Of a stretch of 57,948 nucleotides of DNA, positions 35,456 through 45,587 are shown piece by piece. A model generated the notes under the pieces. The model was not told the origin of the DNA. It did not search any database and saw nothing but the letters and a program-made list of their open reading frames with translations. Location of the stretch: NCBI GenBank assembly GCA_016776905.1, contig JADHSM010000019.1, forward strand, positions 1 to 57,948, written 5' to 3'. The DNA comes from Planctomycetota bacterium. Its GTDB lineage: Bacteria > Planctomycetota > UBA8108 > UBA1146. Within the stretch, counting starts at the first letter, position 1. The number at the start of each line of letters is the position of its first letter. The position numbers and the translations under genes are program-made.

Positions 35456-37306
35456 CTATTCCGCTTTGAGGATCTTATCTATTTGGTCGTTGCAATCCTT
35501 CAACAATTTGTCCGCTTGTGCTGAAATTTGTGCAGTTTCCTGCTGAATTTGCTCTTTCCATGAAGAACTCTCGATTTCTACGAGATTTACCCGAACGTTG
35601 TAGAGAGCACTTTCTACTCCGGCACGAGCCATCCAGCCCGCTGTTCCAGCGTCAGTGATACCTGCAGGGAGACCTCGATATGTCGCGTCCCGTGCGAGAG
35701 ACAAGACTTCGAGACAGAGCTGAGCAGTGTTCAGGGGGACCTCGGTAGCATGACGATAACCGTCCTGAATCGCCTGATGTCTCTCCGCTGATTGGGTTTC
35801 TGTTCCCTGGGGTAATCGCATCGCCGCAATCACATCTTCAAAAGCGGCGGTGTCGGCATCTACGGCCCGGAGAAGATCGTCTTTCAGTTGTTGAGCTTCT
35901 GTCGCGATCTCTTCCATCTCCGACTGTCGCTTTCGGTATTTCCGTTTTCCAAAAGTCAGATTAGCGACCATCGATGAAAGAGCAGCAGCCAAAGCTCCGG
36001 CCAGTGCCGCGATGGATCCTCCCCCAGGCGCTGGCGAGTCTCTTGAAACTTCATCCGTAAATGCATGGACCTCCATGCCCGTAAGAGTTCCACGAGTGGT
36101 TGGAAGTCCTAAAACAGAAGCATCGACGTCGAATGGCGAGATGTCGGATAGTCCTAATGACTGGACGGCGGTAGCGATGATATCCCCCACGGGAATACCA
36201 CAACTTGAAGCCTGAGTTCGCAGATAATGTTCTCCGCTTTCTCTAAGGGCTTTGTAAGGAACAACCCCTACGAGTTCTGAACCGGTAACCACGAGGCCTC
36301 GGGAGTCTGCTAGTTCACGACAAGCATCGACGACGTGATGCATATTGGTGATGTTGAAGTCGGTGAGATTGATAGAGATTTGTGCACGACCATATTCTGG
36401 AATCACCCAACCCACAGCACGACAATGCTGGAAAGTGCCGCGCTTCATTACCATTTCCCCATCGAGGGAGTTCATGTCCTGCTGGAAAAAAGCGGTTTCT
36501 TTATCAAGGGTAGTTCCATTTTCCTGCAAGTGTTGATCAAGTGCCTCGCGAGATGGGAACACCTCTCCGGTCAAATTGGATGGCCAGTGCTGTTTCTCTT
36601 CAGAGTAGCGGAGCAGTTGGCCACTGGAGTAATAAGGTGTTTTCTGCGCGACTCTCACCGCTCTACCCTTTTCTCGAATCTCCATCGCGAGATCGTCTGC
36701 CTTAGGTTTGTCACGGGTATTGAGATTGACGTTGTAAGCGATGAGGAATTCCCGAGCACCTACTGTGACGACTCCCGGACCTGACTTGAATTCAGCGGGG
36801 CCAAAATCGGGAGCCCATTCAGAAGCTGACATCTTTTCGGAGAGAGCTTCATATTCACCTCTTCGTACGTCGGCGAGAGAAGTTCGATCTGCTCTGAGGG
36901 CCGCTCGGTCGTACATGTAAACCGGGATTTCTAATTCCTCACCGATTCGTTTTCCTACCGAACGTGCGACTTCGATGCAGTCTTCCATGGTGACACCGCT
37001 GACTGGAATGAATGGGCAGACGTCGGTCGCACCATGACGAGCATGGGCTCCATGATGCTGACTCATATCGATTAATTCGGCAGCTTTTTTCACCAGTAGA
37101 AATGCGGCTTGCGAAATAGGATCGGGAGCGCCGACGAGTGTGATGACGGTACGGTTTGTATCCGAGCCGGGATCAACGTCTAAGCAGCGGACTCCTGGCA
37201 CAGCAGTCGCTGCCGCAACGATCTTGTCGATCTTTTGCTGATCGCGCCCTTCGGAAATATTGGGTACACATTCAATGAGCGCTTCAGCCGAATTTTGACT
37301 AGACAT
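35456..37306 (-). CDS. ftcD: bifunctional glutamate formimidoyltransferase / formimidotetrahydrofolate cyclodeaminase
   Basis: ATG at 37306 is preceded by GGAGG five bases upstream; earlier in-frame ATGs lack this. The N-terminal half begins with the family signature ECVPNISEGRD and contains HHGAHARHGATDVCPF, typical of formiminotransferases. The middle part continues that enzyme (NLNTRDKPKADDLA). The C-terminal part from about residue 400 has the cyclodeaminase motif SPAPGGGSIAALAGALAAAL. The enzyme moves the formimino group of formiminoglutamate, from histidine breakdown, to tetrahydrofolate and then releases ammonia to give 5,10-methenyl-THF. No other hut genes are nearby. The fused form at 616 residues is the normal length for such fusions. 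Confidence 0.94.
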   Translation of the reverse strand: MSSQNSAEALIECVPNISEGRDQQKIDKIVAAATAVPGVRCLDVDPGSDTNRTVITLVGAPDPISQAAFLLVKKAAELIDMSQHHGAHARHGATDVCPFIPVSGVTMEDCIEVARSVGKRIGEELEIPVYMYDRAALRADRTSLADVRRGEYEALSEKMSASEWAPDFGPAEFKSGPGVVTVGAREFLIAYNVNLNTRDKPKADDLAMEIREKGRAVRVAQKTPYYSSGQLLRYSEEKQHWPSNLTGEVFPSREALDQHLQENGTTLDKETAFFQQDMNSLDGEMVMKRGTFQHCRAVGWVIPEYGRAQISINLTDFNITNMHHVVDACRELADSRGLVVTGSELVGVVPYKALRESGEHYLRTQASSCGIPVGDIIATAVQSLGLSDISPFDVDASVLGLPTTRGTLTGMEVHAFTDEVSRDSPAPGGGSIAALAGALAAALSSMVANLTFGKRKYRKRQSEMEEIATEAQQLKDDLLRAVDADTAAFEDVIAAMRLPQGTETQSAERHQAIQDGYRHATEVPLNTAQLCLEVLSLARDATYRGLPAGITDAGTAGWMARAGVESALYNVRVNLVEIESSSWKEQIQQETAQISAQADKLLKDCNDQIDKILKAE

Positions 37307-37401
37307 GATGACCTCCAAGCTAGACATCATGCGTCAGAAGCGGGCTTGCATCGAGCGATCCTTAGTTCTTGTCGTGGACCATTTGAATCACGCAGGACAG
37401 A

Positions 37402-38526
37402 TCAGTCTGAAGGATTTTTTAATGATTCTTGTAAATCACGGAGCATTTCGGGGCTGTCCAGATCTTCTCCTGGGGACCTACGAACGATGTGAACATGCCC
37501 GGGAGATCCGGTAACTCGAACCAACTCGACAATAGTTGTGGGTCCTTGCAGGCGATAACCATGTCGACTTTTCATGACCAAAGGGCCCCACCACGTGAAA
37601 GATATGGAATCTAGCCCGGCTGTCACAGCGGCGTCCCATTCAGAGCGGTAAATGGAGGGATTCAGGAATTCGAGATGGATTCTGAGAAGGGCGTCGAGAA
37701 GCATTTGCTGCGATCGGTCGAGTTGGCTTCTTAGAATACCGGATGCTTCGGGTCGTTGGGGATGACCCGGACCCAGGGTGACATCCGAAGGGACAGGCTT
37801 TTCTGGGCAAGCCAATTTCAACTGAGATGGTTTTAGGGATTTCACTAGCATGAGAGCGATGCGCTCTTCTTCGCCTAATAAAGTCATTCCATTCATGGGG
37901 CCAGAGCGTGGAACAGTCGGAGCAGCCCCCAGAAATGAAGGCGTTGTTGAAATCAGTTTCCAGCCTCGGAAAAGAAACCTGATGGAAATATGATGACCCT
38001 CCAGCCGCCAACCCCAAAGATCCTCGACGCCGGGTTTTCCGAAGAGGGCTAAGGCGTATTGTCCCGTATCTCGCGAAGCATCGATCTCTCCAGAATCGGG
38101 ATTACGACTAAGATCTTTCAGGACATCTTCGAGTCCAACGATGGCATTCCATTTGAGCTGGCCTACTTCAGAGACAAACAATCGTACCCATTCCTGAGTT
38201 AGATATCGTTGAAGCGAAGTCATTTCGTCGAATCGAAGCCCCGCTCTTTTTCCTGGAAAGAAACTCCATTTTGAAAGCGGGTGATGAAGGTTACCTATTG
38301 GGGAAGAAAGAAAGATTTTATTTCTTTGATGCTCTCCGGAATCGAATGACCCCTGAAATTCTTGATAGATATTGCTGGCTTCGGTTTGAGCTTTCTCCGG
38401 TAAAAAAAATTCCTGAGCGATCTTCGCTTGTCCGGAAGCAACAGTTTGAAAGTACAGGGCGCAAAAGAGGAGTAAAACGTAGCTGAGAAGAGGTGAAAGA
38501 TATCTAAGAGCCAAGAGAGAACTCAT
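37402..38526 (-). CDS. DUF3500 family exported protein
   Basis: An N-terminal hydrophobic segment (SPLLSYVLLLFCALYF) suggests export. The body matches the DUF3500 pattern as I know it: KWSFFPGKRAGLRFDEM, a YLTQEW region, LFGKPGVEDLWGWRLEGHHISI, and TPSFLGAAP followed by a Gly-Met-Leu-Gly-Glu-Glu region. The C-terminal region contains ISFTWWGPLV and a HVHIVRR strand. The biochemical activity of the family is not established. No operon partner is evident; ftcD starts about 95 bases downstream on the same strand. Confidence 0.85.
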   Translation of the reverse strand: MSSLLALRYLSPLLSYVLLLFCALYFQTVASGQAKIAQEFFLPEKAQTEASNIYQEFQGSFDSGEHQRNKIFLSSPIGNLHHPLSKWSFFPGKRAGLRFDEMTSLQRYLTQEWVRLFVSEVGQLKWNAIVGLEDVLKDLSRNPDSGEIDASRDTGQYALALFGKPGVEDLWGWRLEGHHISIRFLFRGWKLISTTPSFLGAAPTVPRSGPMNGMTLLGEEERIALMLVKSLKPSQLKLACPEKPVPSDVTLGPGHPQRPEASGILRSQLDRSQQMLLDALLRIHLEFLNPSIYRSEWDAAVTAGLDSISFTWWGPLVMKSRHGYRLQGPTTIVELVRVTGSPGHVHIVRRSPGEDLDSPEMLRDLQESLKNPSD

Positions 38527-38818
38527 TTCTGTGGATTTTGATTCACTGCTGGTCTCACTACTGAGTGTACGGGCCGTGAAAGCGATAAAGTCCTCAGGCT
38601 TTCCCCAGAAGTGTCACATATCAGGTCATCCGTCGTCATCAGCGTATCAGGGATTTGTTGAGAGGGGGAGGGAGGGAATCGAGCAATAAACATAGAAGAG
38701 CGGGATCTCATGTATGCCCAGCGACGTTTCATTAGATGTGTTTCTGTGCAGTTATCGACTCGATGCATGAGTTTGCCGAGTGACATAGAACAAGCCGCTG
38801 AATATTGGAGTGCCGAAT
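38527..38818. other. divergent gap between the DUF3500 and response regulator genes
   Basis: Must hold promoters for both divergent genes; I could not assign them with confidence and see no RNA or repeat here. Confidence 0.4.
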
Positions 38819-39226
38819 ATGTTAGAAAAAGAAATCCAACAAGAAGCTTTGAGATATTCAGAGAAGACATGTTTAGTGATCGAAGACGAACCTGATCTTC
38901 GGGAGATTCTGAAGGATATCCTCGAAGGTTCGGGGCTGAAGTGCACTATTTTATCTGAAGCCTGGAATATGGATTTGAACATTGTGGGGAATTTCGATTT
39001 GCTCATTAGTGATATTCGATTGGGTGCAAATCAACCCTCGGGGCTGCAGTTCCTTCAACAGCTCAGGGATAACAACATCGATATCCCTGTCATCATGATA
39101 TCTGGATTTTCTGCAGAAGGTGTCGAAGAGTGTTTAGAGACAAAGGCACCTGTTTTGTTCTTGAAAAAGCCATTCCAGACGGCTCAGATTTTGAACAAGG
39201 TAGATGAGATCTTTAGCTTGGTGTGA
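38819..39226 (+). CDS. single-domain response regulator (CheY-like)
   Basis: ATG at 38819 has GGAG eight bases upstream; a GTG at 38810 lies inside that site. It is one receiver domain: the acidic pair in VIEDEPD, the phosphoacceptor Asp in LISDIRL, a Ser in MISGFS at the switch Thr/Ser position and the conserved Lys in FLKKPF. No output domain follows, so it would act through a partner as CheY or Spo0F do. No histidine kinase is in the window. Confidence 0.9.
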   Translation: MLEKEIQQEALRYSEKTCLVIEDEPDLREILKDILEGSGLKCTILSEAWNMDLNIVGNFDLLISDIRLGANQPSGLQFLQQLRDNNIDIPVIMISGFSAEGVEECLETKAPVLFLKKPFQTAQILNKVDEIFSLV

Positions 39227-39270
39227 GTGCTGAAAAAGGTTGAAGATTTGAGGAACAAAAGCTCTTATTG

Positions 39271-39300
39271 GGGGACCTGAATTTATAGGTCTTCTTTTTT
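39271..39300 (+). terminator. probable terminator of the response regulator gene
   Basis: A stem of 39271-39278 with 39287-39294 (two G-T pairs), then six T. It overlaps the 3' end of the convergent AsmA-like gene. Confidence 0.5.
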
Positions 39301-42300
39301 AACCTTACGAATCGTGATCTCAGGCTCGTCTATTGTTCCGACTACTCTGAATCTCAATAGCCTGTTTGCTATATCAGAGATGAGAGGCGTTCCACCCAGA
39401 GTTTGTGGTTCAAAGATGAGATCAATCGATTTGTCGAATCCAAAATTCCCTTTTCCAAAGATCTCTCCTGATGGGCTTTCGAGAACTAATGATCCCATCC
39501 CTTTGAATTCGAAGATCGAGTCATGAATAGTGAAAGCACCTCTGGCAGATGAAATTTTATTGTTACTTCGATTCAGACCTTCCAAAGGATTGATCAAAGC
39601 TCCGGCGATCAGCGGTATTCGAGCCAGATTTCCGGATTTAATCGCGAAAAATCCGTCTCCAACAGTTGATCCTCGCTTTCCGACCTGCCCCGTAAATCGC
39701 GTCGAAATCTGTGTCTCGCCTGCGATGTCGGGTTTGGAAAAAAGTCTCATAGAGCCTTCTGATAGTTGCAGATCTTTAACGAGGACTTCGCCGGCATAGT
39801 TTCCTCCGACTTCGTTGAGATCTACGAAAAAGAAACCATCCAGAGTGCCGCCGTAAATACCCGCAGGTCCAATTTCTGCCTGGAATAATCGAGACGTGTC
39901 ATTCGGTAATCGATCGAGAACCCAATCACTGGGAATATCAAATTTAGAGGACCCAGATGGAGTCAATCGTGGGTGTACTTTTCCATAAGAAAAGTCGAGG
40001 GTTCGTTCTTCAGGGACGGTTGCCAAAAATTTATTGAAGTTGAGGGAACACTTTCGTAACTGTCCTGAAAATGTATGTCCACTGCCCGGTTTGATCCCGC
40101 CATGGACCTCGAAGAGTGCCTGTAGATCGTCAGATTTAATTCCGAAGTCTATGCCTCCCTGGTCGATTCTTCCCCGAGCATCATAGCGAACAGTCTCTTC
40201 GATTTCTTCGAGATCGTTTTTCTTGAATCGGTGAAGGATGTCGAGAGTTCCCTGAACGAGACCTGCAAGATTCATCTGTTGAAAAAAGTCACGGGGGTCA
40301 TCCGGCAGGCTATTCACAAACACAGGTTCGGAAAGCGACATACCGCGTCCGTCGGGTCCAGGGTCAACAGTGAGTTTCATGGCTAACAATGTAGCGTTGA
40401 GATCCTCTTCACCCAGAGTGTCGTCGGGACCTATCTCTCCGGAGACGATGATGATAGGAGACGCCTCAGGATTCGTGGAGAGTTCATCGAGACGAACTCG
40501 TTTCTCTGAACTGGAGAACACGACCTGTCCACTATGGAAAACTAATGGATAGGGCAAGCTTTCATATTTGAGCTGCAGTGGATCTGCGATTCTTGCCCGA
40601 ACGTAGATCTCTAACTTTTGATTTGGTTCCTTATGGAGTTCCACAACAGTGTCGAGCGAGCCGCCACTATTCAGGATATCGAGAGAGCGTAGTCGATTTC
40701 CAACATCGGTAGGAAGGGCTTCCAGCAATTCCTTCTCAGGGATTAAGCGAGCACTCTCGATGGGAACCTCGACTGCACCGGTATCGAAATCGACATAGCC
40801 AGATGGAAGGCTGACGAGACTTTCCCCATTTCGACCCTTGAGGTCCCTGAGGAGCATTTTTTTCCCAGAGATGTCGAAGGTGATCTCTCCTATGACGTCA
40901 TTAATTCGATAGGGGAAGGCTTTATGTTCGAGGCTGGCCTTATTGGGTTCGACCATGACTTTTAAATCGAGAGGTTCGCCGAGTTTTGATCTTTCCATAA
41001 CGATGGAGAGGTCAGCAAATCCTTGAGGTGAATAGACATCGTATGAGCGAGAAAATCTATCTCCAAGTGCGGTTCTTACCCGGTCGTCGATCGGAATATT
41101 CTGACCTTCGATCAGAAGATGGCACTCTCCGAATCGGACCATTTCGAAAGAGCCCCTCGCTCTGACAGGTGTCTCAGAGAGTCCGCCCGCAAGATCTAAT
41201 TCTATGAGTCCCGGCGTGTAACGAACCTCTCCGTTGATATCTCTAAGTGGGTAAGGATATGGAGCATAATTTCCATCAACGTTCTTGAGAGAGAGTTGTA
41301 CTTCGCTGACTTGGGGAGGGAATTCATCACCCGTTAAAGACATCTCGAAATCAAAGGTGCCGGAAGGGTTATAGGTGTCCCAAATCTTTTGCCCCTCTGG
41401 TATCAAGATTTCATAGATACGAGGTTCAAATGTGAGCCCACTCAATTTGGCGCGAAGTTCGCTGGATCCGGGCTTTAAAGTTTCAAGTTGGATGGCCCCT
41501 TCAAGCTGGGCCTCCGCTCCCAATATTTTTCCAGTCAGCGGATTTCTAAATGATATAGAACTGGGGGTGATAATCAGTTCGCCGGCCAATTCGGTGAGAT
41601 TGATCCGAGGATCTTTAAGTTCCAACTCACCTTGAGAGAGATTGACGGTCATCGCATTTTTAACTTCGCGTGAATCTCGGAAGAAGAGTTCATGCTTTAG
41701 GCTTGCGATTCCACTGGGATTGTATCGATCCCAAACCAAGCGGAGTGCCGGCGGAATTCTCTGCCGAAGTTCTTCGTCGAGCGAGAGTTGGTCTACTTCG
41801 AGAACAAGTTCGAAATCACCGAGAGACAGTCTTCCACCGCCATCTAGGCGAATGCTTTTTACGGAACTGTCAAATGCGAGACCGTCCATTTCCCACAGAT
41901 CGGGATCTTCAGAAGATATTTCTAGGCGAAGTTGGGAAACGTCGAGTCCCCCCGGGCTGTGGGCTACAGTTTCCGGGCATGTTTGAACTTCTAGATTTCG
42001 AATTACAAATTCGGGAGGTTCGATCGCCTTTTTTTCAGAGGTGAGGATGGATTCCTCTTCGGTGAGAGGTCCCTGGACAGGCGAGGTGGATTCACGCACC
42101 ACATTTAGGAGGGTGAGATCGCCACGGTTATTTCTCTCAAGAACGACGGTTGATTTATTCACCTCGACTCGAGAGATGACAAAATTTCCAGTGAGAAGTC
42201 CCAGTATTGAAAGATCAACATCGAGCAGTCCGATTCTTAACAGTTCTGCAAATCGGCTACCTTCCGGAGAGTGGATGACTAAATCTTCCACGAGAACACT

Positions 42301-42567
42301 AGAGGGCCATTCCCATTGGACTTTGGCGACACTGAATCCCGTGGAGATGCGCTCTTCTAGAAGGGATGTTGTTCTGAGGTAGAGTTGCTCCGGGCTTAAG
42401 ACCCGTTCAGCGACCCAAAAGAACACTCCAACGAGCATGACGGGAAGAACAACAAATAAAATAATTCGTCGTGTTCGGATCGCCCTCTGTAGAGTTTGTG
42501 TGGATTTCTTGTGTACCCGAGGTAACGGAGTCGGATCTGCGGATGGCATCTCCGGAGAATCATTCAC
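39283..42567 (-). CDS. large AsmA/YhdP-like envelope protein
   Basis: Start GTG at 42567 with AGAGGG eight bases upstream, five bases after the alr stop. One transmembrane helix (about residues 35-58, IILFVVLPVMLVGVFFWVAE) is followed by about 1,000 residues of beta-rich repeats. The opening section (ISTGFSVAKVQWEWPSSVLV-like, then LRIGLLDVDLS) and the closing one (LIFEPQTLGGTPLISDIANRLL, then VVGTIDEPEITIRK) are typical of AsmA-superfamily proteins. These form a periplasmic groove that carries phospholipid between membranes. The 1094-residue length fits YhdP/TamB-size members. It is the last gene of the carbonic anhydrase-like/tsaB/alr operon. Confidence 0.82.
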   Translation of the reverse strand: MNDSPEMPSADPTPLPRVHKKSTQTLQRAIRTRRIILFVVLPVMLVGVFFWVAERVLSPEQLYLRTTSLLEERISTGFSVAKVQWEWPSSVLVEDLVIHSPEGSRFAELLRIGLLDVDLSILGLLTGNFVISRVEVNKSTVVLERNNRGDLTLLNVVRESTSPVQGPLTEEESILTSEKKAIEPPEFVIRNLEVQTCPETVAHSPGGLDVSQLRLEISSEDPDLWEMDGLAFDSSVKSIRLDGGGRLSLGDFELVLEVDQLSLDEELRQRIPPALRLVWDRYNPSGIASLKHELFFRDSREVKNAMTVNLSQGELELKDPRINLTELAGELIITPSSISFRNPLTGKILGAEAQLEGAIQLETLKPGSSELRAKLSGLTFEPRIYEILIPEGQKIWDTYNPSGTFDFEMSLTGDEFPPQVSEVQLSLKNVDGNYAPYPYPLRDINGEVRYTPGLIELDLAGGLSETPVRARGSFEMVRFGECHLLIEGQNIPIDDRVRTALGDRFSRSYDVYSPQGFADLSIVMERSKLGEPLDLKVMVEPNKASLEHKAFPYRINDVIGEITFDISGKKMLLRDLKGRNGESLVSLPSGYVDFDTGAVEVPIESARLIPEKELLEALPTDVGNRLRSLDILNSGGSLDTVVELHKEPNQKLEIYVRARIADPLQLKYESLPYPLVFHSGQVVFSSSEKRVRLDELSTNPEASPIIIVSGEIGPDDTLGEEDLNATLLAMKLTVDPGPDGRGMSLSEPVFVNSLPDDPRDFFQQMNLAGLVQGTLDILHRFKKNDLEEIEETVRYDARGRIDQGGIDFGIKSDDLQALFEVHGGIKPGSGHTFSGQLRKCSLNFNKFLATVPEERTLDFSYGKVHPRLTPSGSSKFDIPSDWVLDRLPNDTSRLFQAEIGPAGIYGGTLDGFFFVDLNEVGGNYAGEVLVKDLQLSEGSMRLFSKPDIAGETQISTRFTGQVGKRGSTVGDGFFAIKSGNLARIPLIAGALINPLEGLNRSNNKISSARGAFTIHDSIFEFKGMGSLVLESPSGEIFGKGNFGFDKSIDLIFEPQTLGGTPLISDIANRLLRFRVVGTIDEPEITIRKVKKEDL

Positions 42568-42572
42568 CGTGT

Positions 42573-43727
42573 TTACCCTCTTTCGACTTCCAAATGGTCC
42601 TGATCGGTGACTTTATCTTCCAACTGACTAACCGGCACGCGTGTGATTCGTCTTCCTAGAAGACAAGTCACTTCATATGGGACGAGGTTGCACCAATGAG
42701 CCAATTCTTCGGCCCGTATGCTTTCCCCGTTATCTTCACCCAACAGTGTGACGAAGTCTCCGACTTCAACACCTGGGACATCGGTGACATCGATAGTCGT
42801 GTAGTCCATGGTGACCCGACCGACCACCGGAACTTTTGTTCCCCGAACGATGACATATCCCTTATTGGAAAGCGAAGTGGGGAGACCGTCATGGTAACCG
42901 ATAGAGATCGTCGCCAGCCGGGAATCCCGCTTTGTCACGAACGTTCCACCATAACCGATGGAACGGCCCTCGGTATGGTCTCTCAGGTAAACGATTTGGC
43001 TGTGAAGTGAGAGGGCGGGGCTCAATTGAAGATTCGTGTCGTCCTTGGGTAAAATCCCATAGATCCAGCCTCCCAACCGAACCATGTTAAATTCGGGGTC
43101 AGTACTGCGAAGAGCGGATTTACTCGCATCGACGTGGATGAGGGGAGGATGAATACCCATTTTCTGAAGTGTACTCAAAACAGATTTAAACACTGACTTT
43201 TGGAGATCGACGACTTCATCAGAGCGTGGAGTGGAGAGATGAGTTCCTAGTCCCTCTAAATTGAGCCATCGGCTCTCTTCAATAATGTGCGCGTATTTTG
43301 CTGCATGTTCGGAGCTCACACCTAATCGGGACATGCCGGTATCTACCAAAAGGTGGACGGGAATCGGTATACCTCGATTTTGTGCAAGTTTTTCCAACTC
43401 GGCGATGCGGCCCGGTGAGTGGATTGTGACAGTGATATCTTGTTCCATCACTGAATCCAATTCCGATTCAATCAATGCACCGAGAACAAGAATCGGAGCA
43501 GTGATTCCATGAGCTCTCAAGTCGAGTGCTTCTCGAGATGTTCCAACACCCAAGTAGTCAATGCCGTCTTCTTGGAGCCTTTTGCAAACGGAAATCGCTC
43601 CGTGACCGTAAGCATCGGCCTTGACGACAGCGAGAATACGTCGTGAGGGTAACATTTCTCGGGCACAACTCAGATTGGAAGAAATGCGATCAAGATCGAT
43701 GCAAGCCCAGGCTCTATCGCCTTTCAT
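42573..43727 (-). CDS. alr: alanine racemase
   Basis: A PLP-dependent fold III enzyme converting L- to D-alanine for peptidoglycan. The cofactor Lys is in AVVKADAYGHG. The second catalytic residue, Tyr, is in the GRSIGYGGTF region, and VGRVTMDYTTIDVT matches the conserved GRVSMD motif. 384 residues is the usual length. The start ATG overlaps the tsaB stop by four bases, implying translational coupling. It supports a D-Ala-containing cell wall in this organism. Confidence 0.96.
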   Translation of the reverse strand: MKGDRAWACIDLDRISSNLSCAREMLPSRRILAVVKADAYGHGAISVCKRLQEDGIDYLGVGTSREALDLRAHGITAPILVLGALIESELDSVMEQDITVTIHSPGRIAELEKLAQNRGIPIPVHLLVDTGMSRLGVSSEHAAKYAHIIEESRWLNLEGLGTHLSTPRSDEVVDLQKSVFKSVLSTLQKMGIHPPLIHVDASKSALRSTDPEFNMVRLGGWIYGILPKDDTNLQLSPALSLHSQIVYLRDHTEGRSIGYGGTFVTKRDSRLATISIGYHDGLPTSLSNKGYVIVRGTKVPVVGRVTMDYTTIDVTDVPGVEVGDFVTLLGEDNGESIRAEELAHWCNLVPYEVTCLLGRRITRVPVSQLEDKVTDQDHLEVERG

Positions 43728-44470
43728 GATCGCTCCTGTTCCGCCAGTTTTTTTCGTCTCACTTCTTCAGCGCGGCTGACTCTGAGATATCGCGGCTGTA
43801 ATTGATGAGGATTTTGCCAACCGGCAGGGGGCTCTGAATTTTCTTTTATGGCGCGGATCGCTTGGACAGAAAGTTCCCAACCTGATCGAGCAGGGGGTTG
43901 GTCGTATTCGATTTCAGAGACAGGAATCCCTTCGGCCCATTCTAGATTTCGACAGCCACTTCCAACCACTCCTGTTCCTTCAGCGATCAGTGCTGGCAGT
44001 TCTTCGACTTGAACCGCCATTTCTTCACTGGCAGGTGTGATCTTTCCAGAAGAAGAATCGAAAATTCCCATGTCTCTGTCGCCTCCGCTGGCATCCAGAA
44101 TGGCAGCCCAGCGTCCATCACTTCCTAGCCCGTGAACCATGCATTCGAGGGAAGAGAGACCTAGAGCGGGAATATTGAGACCCCAACTGAGGGCTTTGGC
44201 TGCGGCCACTCCAATTCGGATACCGGTAAATGAACCGGGGCCGCGGCTGACAGCGATGACACCGAGATCTGATCTGCTGGCATGTTCCTCGATCAGCGTA
44301 TCAATCCTTGGCATGAGTTCCTTGCTATGAACTAACCCAGGACTGAAAGAAACTTCTGCAATGAACTCTCCACCGATACTTCCTAATGCGATCGACCCTT
44401 GCCGTTGGCTTGTTTCGATCATGAGGATCAATCGATCCTCTTCTGGAATATTGCGGGGTTCGAGGTTCAT
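43724..44470 (-). CDS. tsaB: tRNA threonylcarbamoyladenosine biosynthesis protein TsaB
   Basis: An ASKHA-fold paralogue of TsaD needed for t6A37 modification of ANN-decoding tRNAs. Motifs: MIETSQRQGSIAL, the VHSKELMPRIDTL helix and the signature SRGPGSFTGIRIG. The length of 248 residues is normal, with a basic C-terminal tail. It overlaps the upstream gamma-carbonic-anhydrase-like gene and the downstream alr gene by four bases each. Confidence 0.94.
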   Translation of the reverse strand: MNLEPRNIPEEDRLILMIETSQRQGSIALGSIGGEFIAEVSFSPGLVHSKELMPRIDTLIEEHASRSDLGVIAVSRGPGSFTGIRIGVAAAKALSWGLNIPALGLSSLECMVHGLGSDGRWAAILDASGGDRDMGIFDSSSGKITPASEEMAVQVEELPALIAEGTGVVGSGCRNLEWAEGIPVSEIEYDQPPARSGWELSVQAIRAIKENSEPPAGWQNPHQLQPRYLRVSRAEEVRRKKLAEQERS

Positions 44471-45027
44471 CGTGCAGCCCCGTAACTGCGATGGAAGTGA
44501 CGAGCATTTTTTGCGTATTTGGCTGCGGAACTTACAAAACTGCTTCGCTCTTCTTCAGACACTTCGCGAACAATTTTTCCGGGGACTCCGACAACCAGTG
44601 ATCCGTCTGGAATATTTGTTCCTGGCGGGACGACGGCGCCAGCTGCAATAAGGCAATGATCACCGACGATGACATCTTCGAGAAGAACAGCCCCCATACC
44701 GATGAGTGTATTGGATCCCACTTTTAAACAGTGGACGATGGCTCCGTGACCGATGGTGACATCGTTCCCGATTTCGAGTGGTTTTCCCGGATCAGCATGA
44801 ATCATGCATAAATCTTGAACATTGACTCGTTGGCCCAGTGTTATTTTTGCGTCATCTCCACGAAGAACAGCTCCGTACCAAATACCTGAATCTTTTCCGA
44901 TATGGACATCGCCGACAATTGTGGCGCTGCCGGCATGAAACCAGCCATCTCGATGTTTGAATTCACCGCCGATGTTGAGATCAACGGTCGCATCAGCATC
45001 TGCTGTGTTTCGATCAGGAGAGGTCAT
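44467..45027 (-). CDS. gamma-carbonic-anhydrase-like hexapeptide-repeat protein
   Basis: A left-handed beta-helix from about residue 25: HAGSATIVGDVHIGKDSGIWYGAVLRGD is the family opening, with the metal ligands in IHADP and the IGHGAIVHC region. I chose ATG 45027; a GTG at 45081 gives 18 more residues but no better ribosome site. Family members include CamH, YrdA and PaaY, which are often Zn- or Fe-binding with low or no carbonic anhydrase activity, so the reaction is uncertain. First gene of the tsaB-alr-asmA-like operon. Confidence 0.87.
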   Translation of the reverse strand: MTSPDRNTADADATVDLNIGGEFKHRDGWFHAGSATIVGDVHIGKDSGIWYGAVLRGDDAKITLGQRVNVQDLCMIHADPGKPLEIGNDVTIGHGAIVHCLKVGSNTLIGMGAVLLEDVIVGDHCLIAAGAVVPPGTNIPDGSLVVGVPGKIVREVSEEERSSFVSSAAKYAKNARHFHRSYGAAR

Positions 45028-45218
45028 TCCACAACTTTCTGAGTTCCAAAAGGCGGCATGGGAAACGAACTGATTCTTCACCCGAGTATGACCGAGGAAG
45101 ACGAAAACCGGGCAGGGCCAGAGTAACTTGTTGGATCACCCCTTGCTCCCCCTGTATTGGGATCACGATACTCAAGGTATGGGGAGCCGGCAACAACTGC
45201 GGTTGAAGGAGTTTTTAA

Positions 45219-45587
45219 ATGCCACACGTGATTCTCAGGGGTCGGATATCGCTCAAAGAGATCTGGAGTGAATTTTCTCCTCGTCAGGATGTGACGGGGG
45301 CCCGTGTTCAGAACTACATGGGGGTCTTTATGCGGAGCGATGAGGAGCAATTGCTTTACCGTTGCCTCACTGTGGATTTGGGTGTGACGCAGAACTTCTT
45401 TCTCATGGTCGACGACAAGGGCGGCTCATACACCGTTAAGTGCGTGAATGACCCTCATCTCGAAAAGGGACCTGTCCTTCAAGAAATGATTGTATCGATC
45501 AGCAAAGAGTTGATGGCGAAGGGGCTCGTCTTGGAAAAGACCAATATTTCAGAATTTGAGACCGTCTCCAGAGAGGAGTCAGAATGA
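45219..45587 (+). CDS. conserved-looking 122-residue protein of unknown function
   Basis: AGGAG lies upstream of the ATG. The protein is a small soluble alpha/beta type (FFLMVDDKGGSYTVKCV strands and a VLQEMIVSISKEL helix) with no signal or metal motif. Its stop overlaps the start of the next gene by four bases, so the two are translationally coupled. I do not recognise a family. Confidence 0.75.
   Translation: MPHVILRGRISLKEIWSEFSPRQDVTGARVQNYMGVFMRSDEEQLLYRCLTVDLGVTQNFFLMVDDKGGSYTVKCVNDPHLEKGPVLQEMIVSISKELMAKGLVLEKTNISEFETVSREESE

Noticed and set aside
36335..36784. Plus-strand ORF of 149 residues inside ftcD
   Set aside because: It is antisense to well-conserved ftcD motifs and resembles no protein.
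37307..37330. Upstream in-frame ATG codons for ftcD
   Set aside because: The GGAGG site is correctly spaced only for ATG 37306.
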